Of a stretch of DNA of 64,000 nt, positions 49,684 to 57,225 are shown one piece after another (positions within the stretch are counted from its first letter, which is position 1; each line of letters opens with the position of its first letter). Below the pieces are notes generated by a model. The model was not told the origin of the DNA and searched no databases. It was given only the letters and a program-made list of their open reading frames with translations. The DNA comes from Bacteroidota bacterium (GTDB lineage Bacteria > Bacteroidota > Bacteroidia > JAHEXY01), in the NCBI GenBank assembly GCA_023251875.1, contig JAHEXY010000007.1:1-64000 (forward strand), in the 5' to 3' direction. Both the position numbers and the translations under genes were made by a program.

Positions 49684-52233
49684 CTATTCCTGAAAATATA
49701 TTCTCTTTACTCTTGATGAAATTCCCGTAAGTATTTCATAAGAAATAGTATTGAGTTTTTTAGCAAGTTCCTTAATGTGTGTATGCTCATTAAAAATAAT
49801 TACCTCATCACCTTCTAGTGCTTTTATATGGGTAATATCCAGCATACACATATCCATACACACATCTCCAATAATGGGAGCTTTTTGATTGTTAATATAA
49901 AAGCAAGCATTTCTATTGCCTAATTTTCTGTTCAGTCCATCTGCATAACCAATGGGAATTGTAGCAATAATCATATCCTTTTTTGCTTTTTCTCTTCTGT
50001 TATAGCCAATAGTTTCGTTTTTAGAAACAAATTTTATTTGAGAAATAACGGATTTTAGTGAACCTACATTTTCTAAATGTTGTTGATACATAGTGCCCGA
50101 AGCTATTCCATACAAACCAATACCCAAACGCACCATATCATATTGAGCTTTTGAATGCCGCAATACACCACCCGAATTTAATATATGCTTCATTACTTTA
50201 TAACCTACTACTTTCATTATGTCAATACTCATACTTTCGAATCTTTTAATTTGCTGAGCAGTAAAATTATCATGCTTTGCATCATCACTTGCTGCTAAAT
50301 GAGAAAATATAGATTGTATTTTAAAAAAGGGATAGGATATAATTTTATTTTTTAATGCTTCAATATCTTTTTCTTCAAAACCCAAACGATGCATACCAGT
50401 ATCCAATTTTATATGGATAGGAGATTGGGTAAATGAAGTATGATCGTACAATTTTGTTTTATTAAAAATGAAACGGTTTACCGTTTCAATCAATTGCTGA
50501 AGCACCCTAAAATTATACACTTCAGGCTCTAATTTATAAAACAACATGTTTTCAAAACTGTGTTCTTCCGGACTCATTACCAATATGGGCAAAGTAATAC
50601 CGGCTTTTCGTAGTTCAATACCTTCATCAGCATAGGCAACAGCTAAATAATCTACTTTTTGAAATTGCAGCACATTAGCAATTTCATAGCTTCCACTTCC
50701 ATACGAAAATGCTTTTACCATTGCCATTATTTTTGTTTGCGGCTTTAGTTTTGAGCGAAAATAATTAAGATTGTTTACCAGGGCATTTAAGTTAATTTCT
50801 AAAATAGTTTCATGAGATTTTTTTTGCAATGCACTACTAATTTGCTCAAACTTAAATGAACGTGAACCTTTAATTAAAATGGTTTCATCATTGAATTGTG
50901 ATGCTCCCAACTGATCTAGGAATTTTTGTGTTGATGGATAAAAAATTTGCTCTTTACATTTGAATAGCTTCTTTTCCCTGGTAATTTCATGTCCAATACC
51001 AATTAAACGATCTACTCCTTTTCTATCAATTATTTCAGCAATTTCTTTATACAGTTCTTTTCTGCTTTTTCCGGACTGAAGTATGTCTGATAAAATCAGC
51101 GTGTTTTTTGTTTTCTTATTTTGCTGATTCAAAAAATCCAATGCAATTGATAGCGATTCAATATCTGAATTATAACTGTCGTTAATAATTGTACAAGCAC
51201 TAATGCCTTCTTTTAATTCAAGCCGCATGGCAACAGGTTGCAATTGTAACATGCGTTTTTGAATGAGTTCTTGTTCATAGCCCATTACTAACATAAAAAG
51301 CCAACAAGTAATAGCATTATCAACGGAAGCATGATCAGTATAAGGAATAATAATATCAATATTTTTATTTTTATATAAGGCGCTAATACAAGAAAATCCA
51401 TCTTGTTGTTTTATATTTTGAATTTGTAAACTTGCTTTACTTTGTTTTGACCAAGAGTAAATACTTGCCTTATTTAATGTTTTATCATTTGTAATAAGCT
51501 TATCAAGAACATCAAAATCTTTACAATAAATGATATACTTGCAATGAGAAAATAGTTTTAGCTTTTCTTTTGCTTTTTGTTCAATGTTAGCAAAATTTTC
51601 ATGATGTGCTTGGCCAATGGTTGTAATAATACCAATGGTAGGTTGAATAACAGCTTGGAGCTTTTGCATTTCGTTTGGCTCTGAAATACCAGCTTCAAAT
51701 AATGCCAATTTGTGCTTTGCTTTTAATTGCCAAACAGATAAAGGAACTCCCACTTGCGAATTGTAACTCTTAGGACTTCTAACAATTACTTTATCTTGAT
51801 GCAACAATTGAAAAAGCCATTCTTTCACCACTGTTTTACCATTGCTTCCGGTTATAGCTACTACCGGCATTTGAAATTGTTCACGATGGTGGGCGGCTAA
51901 TAATTGAAGAGCTTGTAATGTGTTTTTTACAAGAATAAAATTTGCCTCTGTACAAATTGAAATATAATAAGAAGCATTTTCTGAAATGATAAAATTTCGT
52001 ACCCCTTTTTTATATAACTCTTCGATATAATGATGGCCATTATTTCTTTCGCCTTTAATAGCAAAAAATAAAGTTGAATCAGGAGAGGATAATTTGCGGC
52101 TGTCGATTAACACCCCTCCTAGCCTCCCCAAAGGGGAGGGATCAGTTTTTAAAATCTTAGGTGCAAATAATTTTCCATTTACAATATTTGCAACAGATGG
52201 CATTGTGTAATATATATGTTGTTGTTTGCTCAT
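49684..52233 (-). CDS. murF-alr: Bifunctional MurF / alanine racemase
   Basis: The fused enzyme (about 849 residues from the ATG at 52233) is typical of the phylum. The N-terminal MurF ligase joins D-Ala-D-Ala to the UDP-MurNAc tripeptide. It shows SRKLSSPDSTLFFAIKGERN, the P-loop VVAITGSNGKTVVKEWLFQL, TIGIITTIGQAHHENFANIE and INDSYNSDIESLSIALDFL. The C-terminal PLP-dependent racemase makes D-Ala. Its PLP lysine is in AMVKAFSYGSG and its catalytic tyrosine in IGYNRREKAKKDMI, followed by IPIGYADGLNR. Residues about 31-41 ([11 protein letters not shown]) are encoded by a palindromic repeat, copy F. The longer ORF start at 52311 overlaps tdk and runs through copy G, so it is rejected. Confidence 0.9.
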   Translation of the reverse strand: MSKQQHIYYTMPSVANIVNGKLFAPKILKTDPSPLGRLGGVLIDSRKLSSPDSTLFFAIKGERNNGHHYIEELYKKGVRNFIISENASYYISICTEANFILVKNTLQALQLLAAHHREQFQMPVVAITGSNGKTVVKEWLFQLLHQDKVIVRSPKSYNSQVGVPLSVWQLKAKHKLALFEAGISEPNEMQKLQAVIQPTIGIITTIGQAHHENFANIEQKAKEKLKLFSHCKYIIYCKDFDVLDKLITNDKTLNKASIYSWSKQSKASLQIQNIKQQDGFSCISALYKNKNIDIIIPYTDHASVDNAITCWLFMLVMGYEQELIQKRMLQLQPVAMRLELKEGISACTIINDSYNSDIESLSIALDFLNQQNKKTKNTLILSDILQSGKSRKELYKEIAEIIDRKGVDRLIGIGHEITREKKLFKCKEQIFYPSTQKFLDQLGASQFNDETILIKGSRSFKFEQISSALQKKSHETILEINLNALVNNLNYFRSKLKPQTKIMAMVKAFSYGSGSYEIANVLQFQKVDYLAVAYADEGIELRKAGITLPILVMSPEEHSFENMLFYKLEPEVYNFRVLQQLIETVNRFIFNKTKLYDHTSFTQSPIHIKLDTGMHRLGFEEKDIEALKNKIISYPFFKIQSIFSHLAASDDAKHDNFTAQQIKRFESMSIDIMKVVGYKVMKHILNSGGVLRHSKAQYDMVRLGIGLYGIASGTMYQQHLENVGSLKSVISQIKFVSKNETIGYNRREKAKKDMIIATIPIGYADGLNRKLGNRNACFYINNQKAPIIGDVCMDMCMLDITHIKALEGDEVIIFNEHTHIKELAKKLNTISYEILTGISSRVKRIYFQE
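52110..52141. repeat. GGGGAGGG-type palindromic repeat, copy F, inside murF-alr
   Basis: ACACCCCTCCTAGCCTCCCC followed by AAAGGGGAGGG is the best-formed copy of the family and lies within the coding region of murF-alr. It is translated on the minus strand as [11 protein letters not shown], an in-frame addition in the N-terminal MurF domain between KIL and LIDSRKL. Confidence 0.75.
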
Positions 52234-52241
52234 GGCTTTAT

Positions 52242-52272
52242 TCCCCTCCCCGTTGGGGAGGTTAGGAGGTGT
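52242..52272. repeat. GGGGAGGG-type palindromic repeat, copy G, at the tdk/murF-alr junction
   Basis: In opposite orientation to copy F, this copy reads TTCCCCTCCCCGTTGGGGAG followed by GTTAGGAGGTGT. Its reverse complement matches copy F at nearly every position. It overlaps the last codons of tdk, encoding the final HTS and the stop codon. Confidence 0.7.
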
Positions 52273-52843
52273 GTTTTTGATTATTATAACAATCTCTGCA
52301 CAGTGCTTCATATTCTTGTTTTTCTCCCAATACTACCAATGATTCTTCTGAACCAATACGATAAGAATGGTGAGCTAAGTATCCACAACGAATACATATT
52401 GCATGAACTTTAGTTACATATTCTGCAACAGCCATTAGATTGGGTATTGGCCCAAATGGCAAACCTCTAAAATCGGTATCTAGTCCCGCAATAATAACCC
52501 TCACACCACGGTTAGCAAGTGTATTGCATACGTTCACCAATTCCATGTCAAAAAATTGAGCTTCGTCAATACCCACCACATCAATATCATTGGCGTATAA
52601 AAGTATGCTTGAAGAAGAAGTTACGGGTGTAGAACGAATCGCATTTTCATTGTGAGATACCACCATTTGTTCATGGTAGCGAGTGTCAATGGCAGGTTTA
52701 AAAATTTCTATTTTTTGTTTGGCATATTCAGCACGCTTTAACCTTCTGATCAATTCTTCGGTTTTTCCTGAAAACATAGAACCACAGATTACTTCAATCC
52801 ATCCTCTTTTTGATGCGCTATTTGCTGTATTTTCTAAAAACAT
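52262..52843 (-). CDS. tdk: Thymidine kinase
   Basis: The 193-residue type II thymidine kinase phosphorylates thymidine with ATP for salvage. The P-loop is in [20 protein letters not shown] (about residues 18-37). The Walker B-like segment is [20 protein letters not shown]. The lasso-domain zinc cysteines are in [11 protein letters not shown] and CRDCY. The C-terminal residues HTS and the stop codon come from repeat copy G, so the native end of the protein has been slightly altered. The 139-bp hairpin element lies directly upstream. Confidence 0.95.
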   Translation of the reverse strand: MFLENTANSASKRGWIEVICGSMFSGKTEELIRRLKRAEYAKQKIEIFKPAIDTRYHEQMVVSHNENAIRSTPVTSSSSILLYANDIDVVGIDEAQFFDMELVNVCNTLANRGVRVIIAGLDTDFRGLPFGPIPNLMAVAEYVTKVHAICIRCGYLAHHSYRIGSEESLVVLGEKQEYEALCRDCYNNQKHTS

Positions 52844-52861
52844 TTTTTACTTTCTTGTCAA

Positions 52862-53000
52862 ACCTCTACGAGGTATAGATTCAAACACATATTTTTTCTA
52901 CAATACTAAATGCCCTATGGGCAATAAATAGCAGATACGCCATAGGCGTTATATTATTGTAGAAATGTAAATATTATATAAAAACATACCGCATAGCGGT
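52862..53000. repeat. Composite element with four 13-bp hairpins in mirror order
   Basis: Four palindromes share the same geometry, a 5-bp stem and 3-base loop: ACCTC-TAC-GAGGT (52862), TGCCC-TAT-GGGCA (52911), ACGCC-ATA-GGCGT (52937) and ACCGC-ATA-GCGGT (52988). The stem sequences differ, but all pair perfectly. The spacers between 1-2 and 3-4 share TTCTACAATA and its reverse complement TATTGTAGAA. The whole is therefore two copies of one unit facing each other. It occupies the gap between the divergent tdk and M28 peptidase genes. Confidence 0.65.
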
Positions 53001-53068
53001 TAAATTGCAAACATCAAAGGTACGCAAAAAGATTTTCGTAATTTGTCATTAGTAATTAGTAATTCTTT

Positions 53069-54337
53069 ATGCGAATATTTTTTCCTTCTATAATAATAGT
53101 ATTGGTAAATCTTCATCTATTATATGCACAAGATCTCTATTATACTCACAATGTAATTGACACACTTACCTCCCCATACATGGCTGGTCGCGGTTATGTG
53201 CAAGAGGGGCACAATAAAGCAGCTTTGTATATAAAAAATCAATTTGAGCAAATTGGATTAAAACCTGTCAGCAATGAATTCTATCAAAAGTTTAGTTTTC
53301 CTATAAACACATTTCCAGAGGAAATTTCTCTTGAAATAGACCATCAAACTTTAGTTCCGGGAAAAGATTATTTAATTGGATCAGATGCTCCATCCATTAA
53401 GGGAAAATATAAACTCGTTTATGTAGATAGCACCATTAAAATAGACAGTAAAGCCAGAAATGATTTTTTTAAGAAAAAATATTCCCATTCTTTTTTAGTA
53501 ATAGATTTAAAAACTTTTGAAGGCAAACAAAACAAATCACTCTTAGATTCATTAGAAGAAAATATTTGTGGAGCTGATGGCATTGTTTTACTTGAGCCAA
53601 AAAAATTAACATGGCATCCGTCTCAAAACGAAAATAAATTTCCAAGTCTTTTTATTCTTAAAAGTGCGATGCCGGTTCTTGCAAAAAACATTTCAGTTTC
53701 GTTTACAAATACTTTTATCAAAAATCTTACTTCACAAAATATTATTGGTTTTGTAAAGGGAACAGCATACCCCGATTCTTTCATTGTACTTACTGCCCAT
53801 TATGATCATTTGGGCATGATGGGTGATAGTATTTATTTCCCTGGAGCCAATGATAACGCAAGTGGTACTTCTATGTTATTAAATCTCGCAAAATATTATG
53901 CATCACATCCACAAAAATATTCTATTTGCTTTATTGCTTTTAGTGCAGAAGAAGTTGGATTGCTGGGCTCAAAATATTTTTCGGAACATCCTTTATTTCC
54001 ATTGTCCAATATTAAATTTTTATTGAATATGGATTTACTGGGAACCGGTGATGATGGCTTAATGGTTGTAAACGGAAAAATTTATCCTGATTTGTATGAT
54101 AGTTTAGTTGCCATCAATAATCTCCACCATTATTTACCTGAAATCAAAAGTAGAGGCAAAGCCGCCAATAGTGATCATTATTGGTTTACTGAAAAGGGTG
54201 TAAAATCATTTTTCGTTTATACTCTTGGGGGTATTGCTGCCTATCATGATATTTACGACAAAGCTGAGACTTTGCCATTGACAAAATATACGGAGGTATA
54301 TAAATTGATTACTGAATTTATAGGCAAACTTCAATAA
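53069..54337 (+). CDS. Exported M28-family metallopeptidase
   Basis: The 422-residue protein has an N-terminal signal peptide (MRIFFPSIIIVLVNLHLLYA-Q). An M28 aminopeptidase-like zinc domain from about residue 230 shows VLTAHYDHLGMMGDS (first His), FPGANDNASGTSMLLNLA (bridging Asp) and FIAFSAEEVGLLGSKYF (Glu pair). Further family landmarks are LLNMDLLGTG and SDHYWFTEKGVKSFFVYT, the latter including the last His ligand. The N-terminal 200 residues include a PA-like insert typical of exported M28 enzymes. The site is complete. It lacks a T9SS sorting domain, so it probably works in the periplasm. Family members release N-terminal amino acids or process peptides; the precise substrate is unknown. 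Confidence 0.88.
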   Translation: MRIFFPSIIIVLVNLHLLYAQDLYYTHNVIDTLTSPYMAGRGYVQEGHNKAALYIKNQFEQIGLKPVSNEFYQKFSFPINTFPEEISLEIDHQTLVPGKDYLIGSDAPSIKGKYKLVYVDSTIKIDSKARNDFFKKKYSHSFLVIDLKTFEGKQNKSLLDSLEENICGADGIVLLEPKKLTWHPSQNENKFPSLFILKSAMPVLAKNISVSFTNTFIKNLTSQNIIGFVKGTAYPDSFIVLTAHYDHLGMMGDSIYFPGANDNASGTSMLLNLAKYYASHPQKYSICFIAFSAEEVGLLGSKYFSEHPLFPLSNIKFLLNMDLLGTGDDGLMVVNGKIYPDLYDSLVAINNLHHYLPEIKSRGKAANSDHYWFTEKGVKSFFVYTLGGIAAYHDIYDKAETLPLTKYTEVYKLITEFIGKLQ

Positions 54338-54426
54338 GTTTCTCATGATTTCGGTCTAAATCTGATCTTGTAATTATATTCTAATTGTAGGAATTTTGCA
54401 TCAAATTAACCTAACCCCCATTTGTA

Positions 54427-55449
54427 ATGAAAGCAGCTGTATTAGTAAAATTTGGAAGCGTAGAACAAGCATTTCAAATACAAGAATTACCTACCCCGGA
54501 ACCCAAATCTAATGAAGTATTAATAAAGGCAGAAGCATTTGGTCTTAACTATGCCGATATTATGGCAATAAAAGGTATGTATCAAGATTGTCCACCATTG
54601 CCTGCTGTTATTGGTTATGAAGTAGTGGGACATGTTGAAAAATTAGGACCAGAAGCAAAGGGAGTAAAGGTTGGAGACAGAGTAGTTGGCTTTAGCCGTT
54701 TTGGAGGTTATGCAACTCATGTAGTAACCCAAGATAGGGCAGTAGTTCAAATTTCTAATGAGATGGGTTTATCAGAGGCTGCAGCTTTGGCTACACAATA
54801 TTGTACAGCTTATTTTTGTGCTATTGAACAAGCAAATATTAAACAAGGTGAGCATATTCTTATTCAAGCAGCAGCAGGTGGAGTTGGAACAGCACTTGTA
54901 CAATTAGGTAAATGGAAAGGTTGTGTAATGTATGGTACTGCAGGTTCTGAGAAGAAATTACAATATCTAAAAGAACAAGGAGTACAACATCCCATTAATT
55001 ATCAAACAAGTGATTTTGCGGAAGAAATAAAAAAATTAAGAGGAGATAAAAAAATAGATGTCGTTTTTGACTCATTAGGAGGAAAAAGTTTTAAAAAAGG
55101 AGTGGGATTACTGGCTGCAGGAGGAAAAATTGTGGGTTTTGGAGCTGCAGAAATGTCGGGAGGAAGTAAAAGTATTTTTAAAATGATAAAATTAGGGCTC
55201 AATTTTGGCTTATACCATCCGGTTTATTTGATGATGAAAACCATTGGTATTTTTGGAGTAAATATGCTCCAAATTGCAGATAACAAACCTGAAATTCTAG
55301 AACGTTGTTTAAAATCTGTTGGAGAATTAGCCCGACAAGGAGTTTTAAAACCTGTTAGTGGTGGCGTATACTCAATTGATCAATTAGCAGAAGCGCATAA
55401 ACTTTTAGAATCGCGCCAATCTATTGGAAAAGTTGTGGTGAAGTGGTAG
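54427..55449 (+). CDS. Zinc-binding-dehydrogenase-superfamily quinone oxidoreductase (VAT-1-like)
   Basis: The 340-residue MDR-family protein starts MKAAVLVKFGSVEQAFQIQE. It has the GroES-like domain VLIKAEAFGLNYADIMAIKG and the PAVIGYEVVGHV catalytic-domain segment. The Rossmann motif is ILIQAAAGGVGTALVQLGKW, followed by DVVFDSLGGKSFKKGVGLLA. It lacks the zinc-ligand residues of true alcohol dehydrogenases, as expected for NADPH:quinone reductase or VAT-1-like members. It probably reduces a quinone or enone. It is followed at once by the hairpin element at 55449-55524 and a strong bidirectional terminator. Confidence 0.85.
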   Translation: MKAAVLVKFGSVEQAFQIQELPTPEPKSNEVLIKAEAFGLNYADIMAIKGMYQDCPPLPAVIGYEVVGHVEKLGPEAKGVKVGDRVVGFSRFGGYATHVVTQDRAVVQISNEMGLSEAAALATQYCTAYFCAIEQANIKQGEHILIQAAAGGVGTALVQLGKWKGCVMYGTAGSEKKLQYLKEQGVQHPINYQTSDFAEEIKKLRGDKKIDVVFDSLGGKSFKKGVGLLAAGGKIVGFGAAEMSGGSKSIFKMIKLGLNFGLYHPVYLMMKTIGIFGVNMLQIADNKPEILERCLKSVGELARQGVLKPVSGGVYSIDQLAEAHKLLESRQSIGKVVVKW

Positions 55450-55524
55450 GCTTCGAGAACCTCAGCAAACATTCGAGAGCCATAGCCAACTTTACAATCG
55501 CTGTTGGCTGAGGCTCTCGAAGCC
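55449..55524 (+). other. Switchable three-copy hairpin element downstream of the quinone oxidoreductase
   Basis: A 22-bp unit close to GGCTTCGAGAGCCTCAGCCA (plus AC) occurs three times: direct copies at 55449-55470 and about 55471-55490, and one inverted copy at 55503-55524. The inverted arm matches copy 1 at 20 of 22 positions and copy 2 at 17 of 20. The two possible hairpins use the same right arm and exclude each other. The stop codon of the upstream gene overlaps the first copy. Confidence 0.55.
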
Positions 55525-55527
55525 AAC

Positions 55528-55566
55528 AAAAAAAGCGTCCCGAAATTATTTTCAGGACGCTTTTTA
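55528..55566. terminator. Bidirectional rho-independent terminator
   Basis: AAAAAAAGCGTCC pairs with GGACGCTTTTT around a 14-base loop, with T-runs on both strands. It lies between convergent genes ending at 55449 (plus) and 55616 (minus), so it can end both transcripts. Confidence 0.8.
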
Positions 55567-55574
55567 TTTTTTCA

Positions 55575-55601
55575 AACCCCATCTCCTTTCAAGGAGAGAG
55601 A
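55575..55601. repeat. GGGGAGGG-type palindromic repeat, copy H (diverged)
   Basis: AAACCCCATCTCCTTTCAAG followed by GAGAGAGAAG is the most diverged copy, still with a CTCCTTT...AAGGAGA hairpin. It lies 15 bp beyond the stop of the 55616-57115 gene, again at a 3' end. Confidence 0.45.
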
Positions 55602-55615
55602 AGAATGATGTGGTT

Positions 55616-57115
55616 TTACTGAAGCACTACTCTTTGAGTAACTTGAATGTTTTTGAAAACAACTTTCATCAAATAAGAACCAGCTAAAAGATTTTCTCTA
55701 TTTAAAGTATACGTAAATGCATTGATATTACTTTCTTTTTGTACCATTCTTCCAGTAACATCATACATTTCAATTGCAATCATTGGATTGCTAGTATTTT
55801 TTGCTGTTATAGTAATGTTTTCTATTGCAGGGTTAGGAAATAAATTTACACCCTCTCCTTTTACCATTACTTCTTTAACACCAGATAAACCTAATGAATC
55901 CATAGCTTCTTCTTGTCCTAATACTACAGCAGCTCTTGGAGTTAAATAATCCATGATGGTATCAATGTAAGCTCTTCCTCTTTCCGGAGAACCAGATGGA
56001 TTAAAAGTGTAGCTTCCAACAAAATATGGATCTGATGCATTGTACCAACCCCAAGGATCGAACATTGAAGGTATACCAATTGTACTTGTGGTAAGAGGAT
56101 CTGTACCATCAAAAGCATATAAACCTTCAGTTGTTGTAGAATTGCTAAAACCTTGTATTGTTTCAAATTTTGAAGAATATTGTGTTAATACATCTTCATT
56201 ACCTAACATATTGGCTCTTTTCATAAAAGAATAAGAACCACTCACTTCAACAATTGGATCTTGAGTAGAAACTACAACCACAATTGAAGTGGCGTAAGGC
56301 GTAAATAAATCTGTTTTTGAATGAAACGCAATCATTGGTGTTTCACCAGCTTCTTGCCAAGAAGAATCTCCAATAGCACCACCCATATTTACAATTAACT
56401 GTACATCTGAACTGTGATTAGGATAATTGCTATAGGAATACATTCCTTCATACGTTCCATTAAATCCATCAAAATCACCCCAAATATGCCAATCAACAAA
56501 TGGTTGACCTAAAGAATCTAAAAATTTAAATTTCCACATTTCCAAGGTATCATTAAGAGCGCCTGCAGCAACTACAGTATAGCCACCAGAACCATCTCCC
56601 ACTAACATAATGCTATTGGTATCTACTGCATAAGTAGTAGCTTGTTCTTTAAAATAACGTACACAATTTTTAACGTCTTGCATACCTTTATAAACTGCAT
56701 TAATAATTGTACTTGCTTTTTCTTCTTGCGAACCAAGTGGATTCCAGCCTAAACGATAATCAATAGAAGCTGCCGTCCAACCACGTTTAGCAAAACGCAT
56801 AGCCATTTCAACTTCTGTAGAATCATATCTGTTTCCGGCAGCCATTTGATTAACACCTTTTGGTAAGAAACTTCCACCATGCACTAAAATTGCTAATGGA
56901 CGTTTTGTAGCAGTATCACCTGTTGGTGTATAAACTGTCATTGATAATGGTACAATCGTATTGTACAAAACATCAAAATTTTGTCCATATTGTACACTAT
57001 CTGTTACGGTAACAGAAGTGAAAACTTCATCGAGATAGCGCGTTTGTGCTACCATCATCTTACTTGACATACCAAGTAGGCAAGCCAATAAAGCAAAACG
57101 TAAAACTTGTTTCAT
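55616..57115 (-). CDS. Alpha/beta-hydrolase-fold protein with T9SS type A sorting domain
   Basis: The 499-residue protein has a signal peptide (MKQVLRFALLACLLGMSSKM, cleavage near VAQ). An esterase-like fold follows: PLAILVHGGSFLPKG (oxyanion hole HGG), GWTAASIDYRLGWNP, and DVKNCVRYFKEQATTY leading to SIMLVGDGSGGYTVVAAGAL. The type A sorting domain (VNLFPNPAIENITITAKNTS) ends the protein. At the nucleophile elbow the usual G-D-S-A-G-G is G-D-G-S-G-G, so the expected catalytic serine position is Gly. The protein may be a non-enzymatic or altered member. It is likely on the surface or released. Confidence 0.75.
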   Translation of the reverse strand: MKQVLRFALLACLLGMSSKMMVAQTRYLDEVFTSVTVTDSVQYGQNFDVLYNTIVPLSMTVYTPTGDTATKRPLAILVHGGSFLPKGVNQMAAGNRYDSTEVEMAMRFAKRGWTAASIDYRLGWNPLGSQEEKASTIINAVYKGMQDVKNCVRYFKEQATTYAVDTNSIMLVGDGSGGYTVVAAGALNDTLEMWKFKFLDSLGQPFVDWHIWGDFDGFNGTYEGMYSYSNYPNHSSDVQLIVNMGGAIGDSSWQEAGETPMIAFHSKTDLFTPYATSIVVVVSTQDPIVEVSGSYSFMKRANMLGNEDVLTQYSSKFETIQGFSNSTTTEGLYAFDGTDPLTTSTIGIPSMFDPWGWYNASDPYFVGSYTFNPSGSPERGRAYIDTIMDYLTPRAAVVLGQEEAMDSLGLSGVKEVMVKGEGVNLFPNPAIENITITAKNTSNPMIAIEMYDVTGRMVQKESNINAFTYTLNRENLLAGSYLMKVVFKNIQVTQRVVLQ

Positions 57116-57158
57116 AAGATTTTATTTGGTTAAAGATTAATTAAAAAAATAAGCAGGC

Positions 57159-57167
57159 GCAAAAGTA
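57159..57167 (-). promoter_or_regulatory. -7 box of the 55616-57115 gene
   Basis: TACTTTTGC on the minus strand matches TAnnTTTGC, giving a leader of about 35-40 bases before the ATG at 57115. No TTG was found at the expected upstream distance. Confidence 0.4.
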
Positions 57168-57225
57168 GTAATATTTTTGGTTAGTATTTGATATAGAAAC
57201 ATTTTTTTAACATCTAAAATAAACT

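Noticed and set aside
52234-52311. Extended N-terminus of murF-alr (26 extra residues)
   Set aside because: The extension overlaps tdk in another frame and runs through repeat copy G. The ATG at 52233 gives a normal MurF start.
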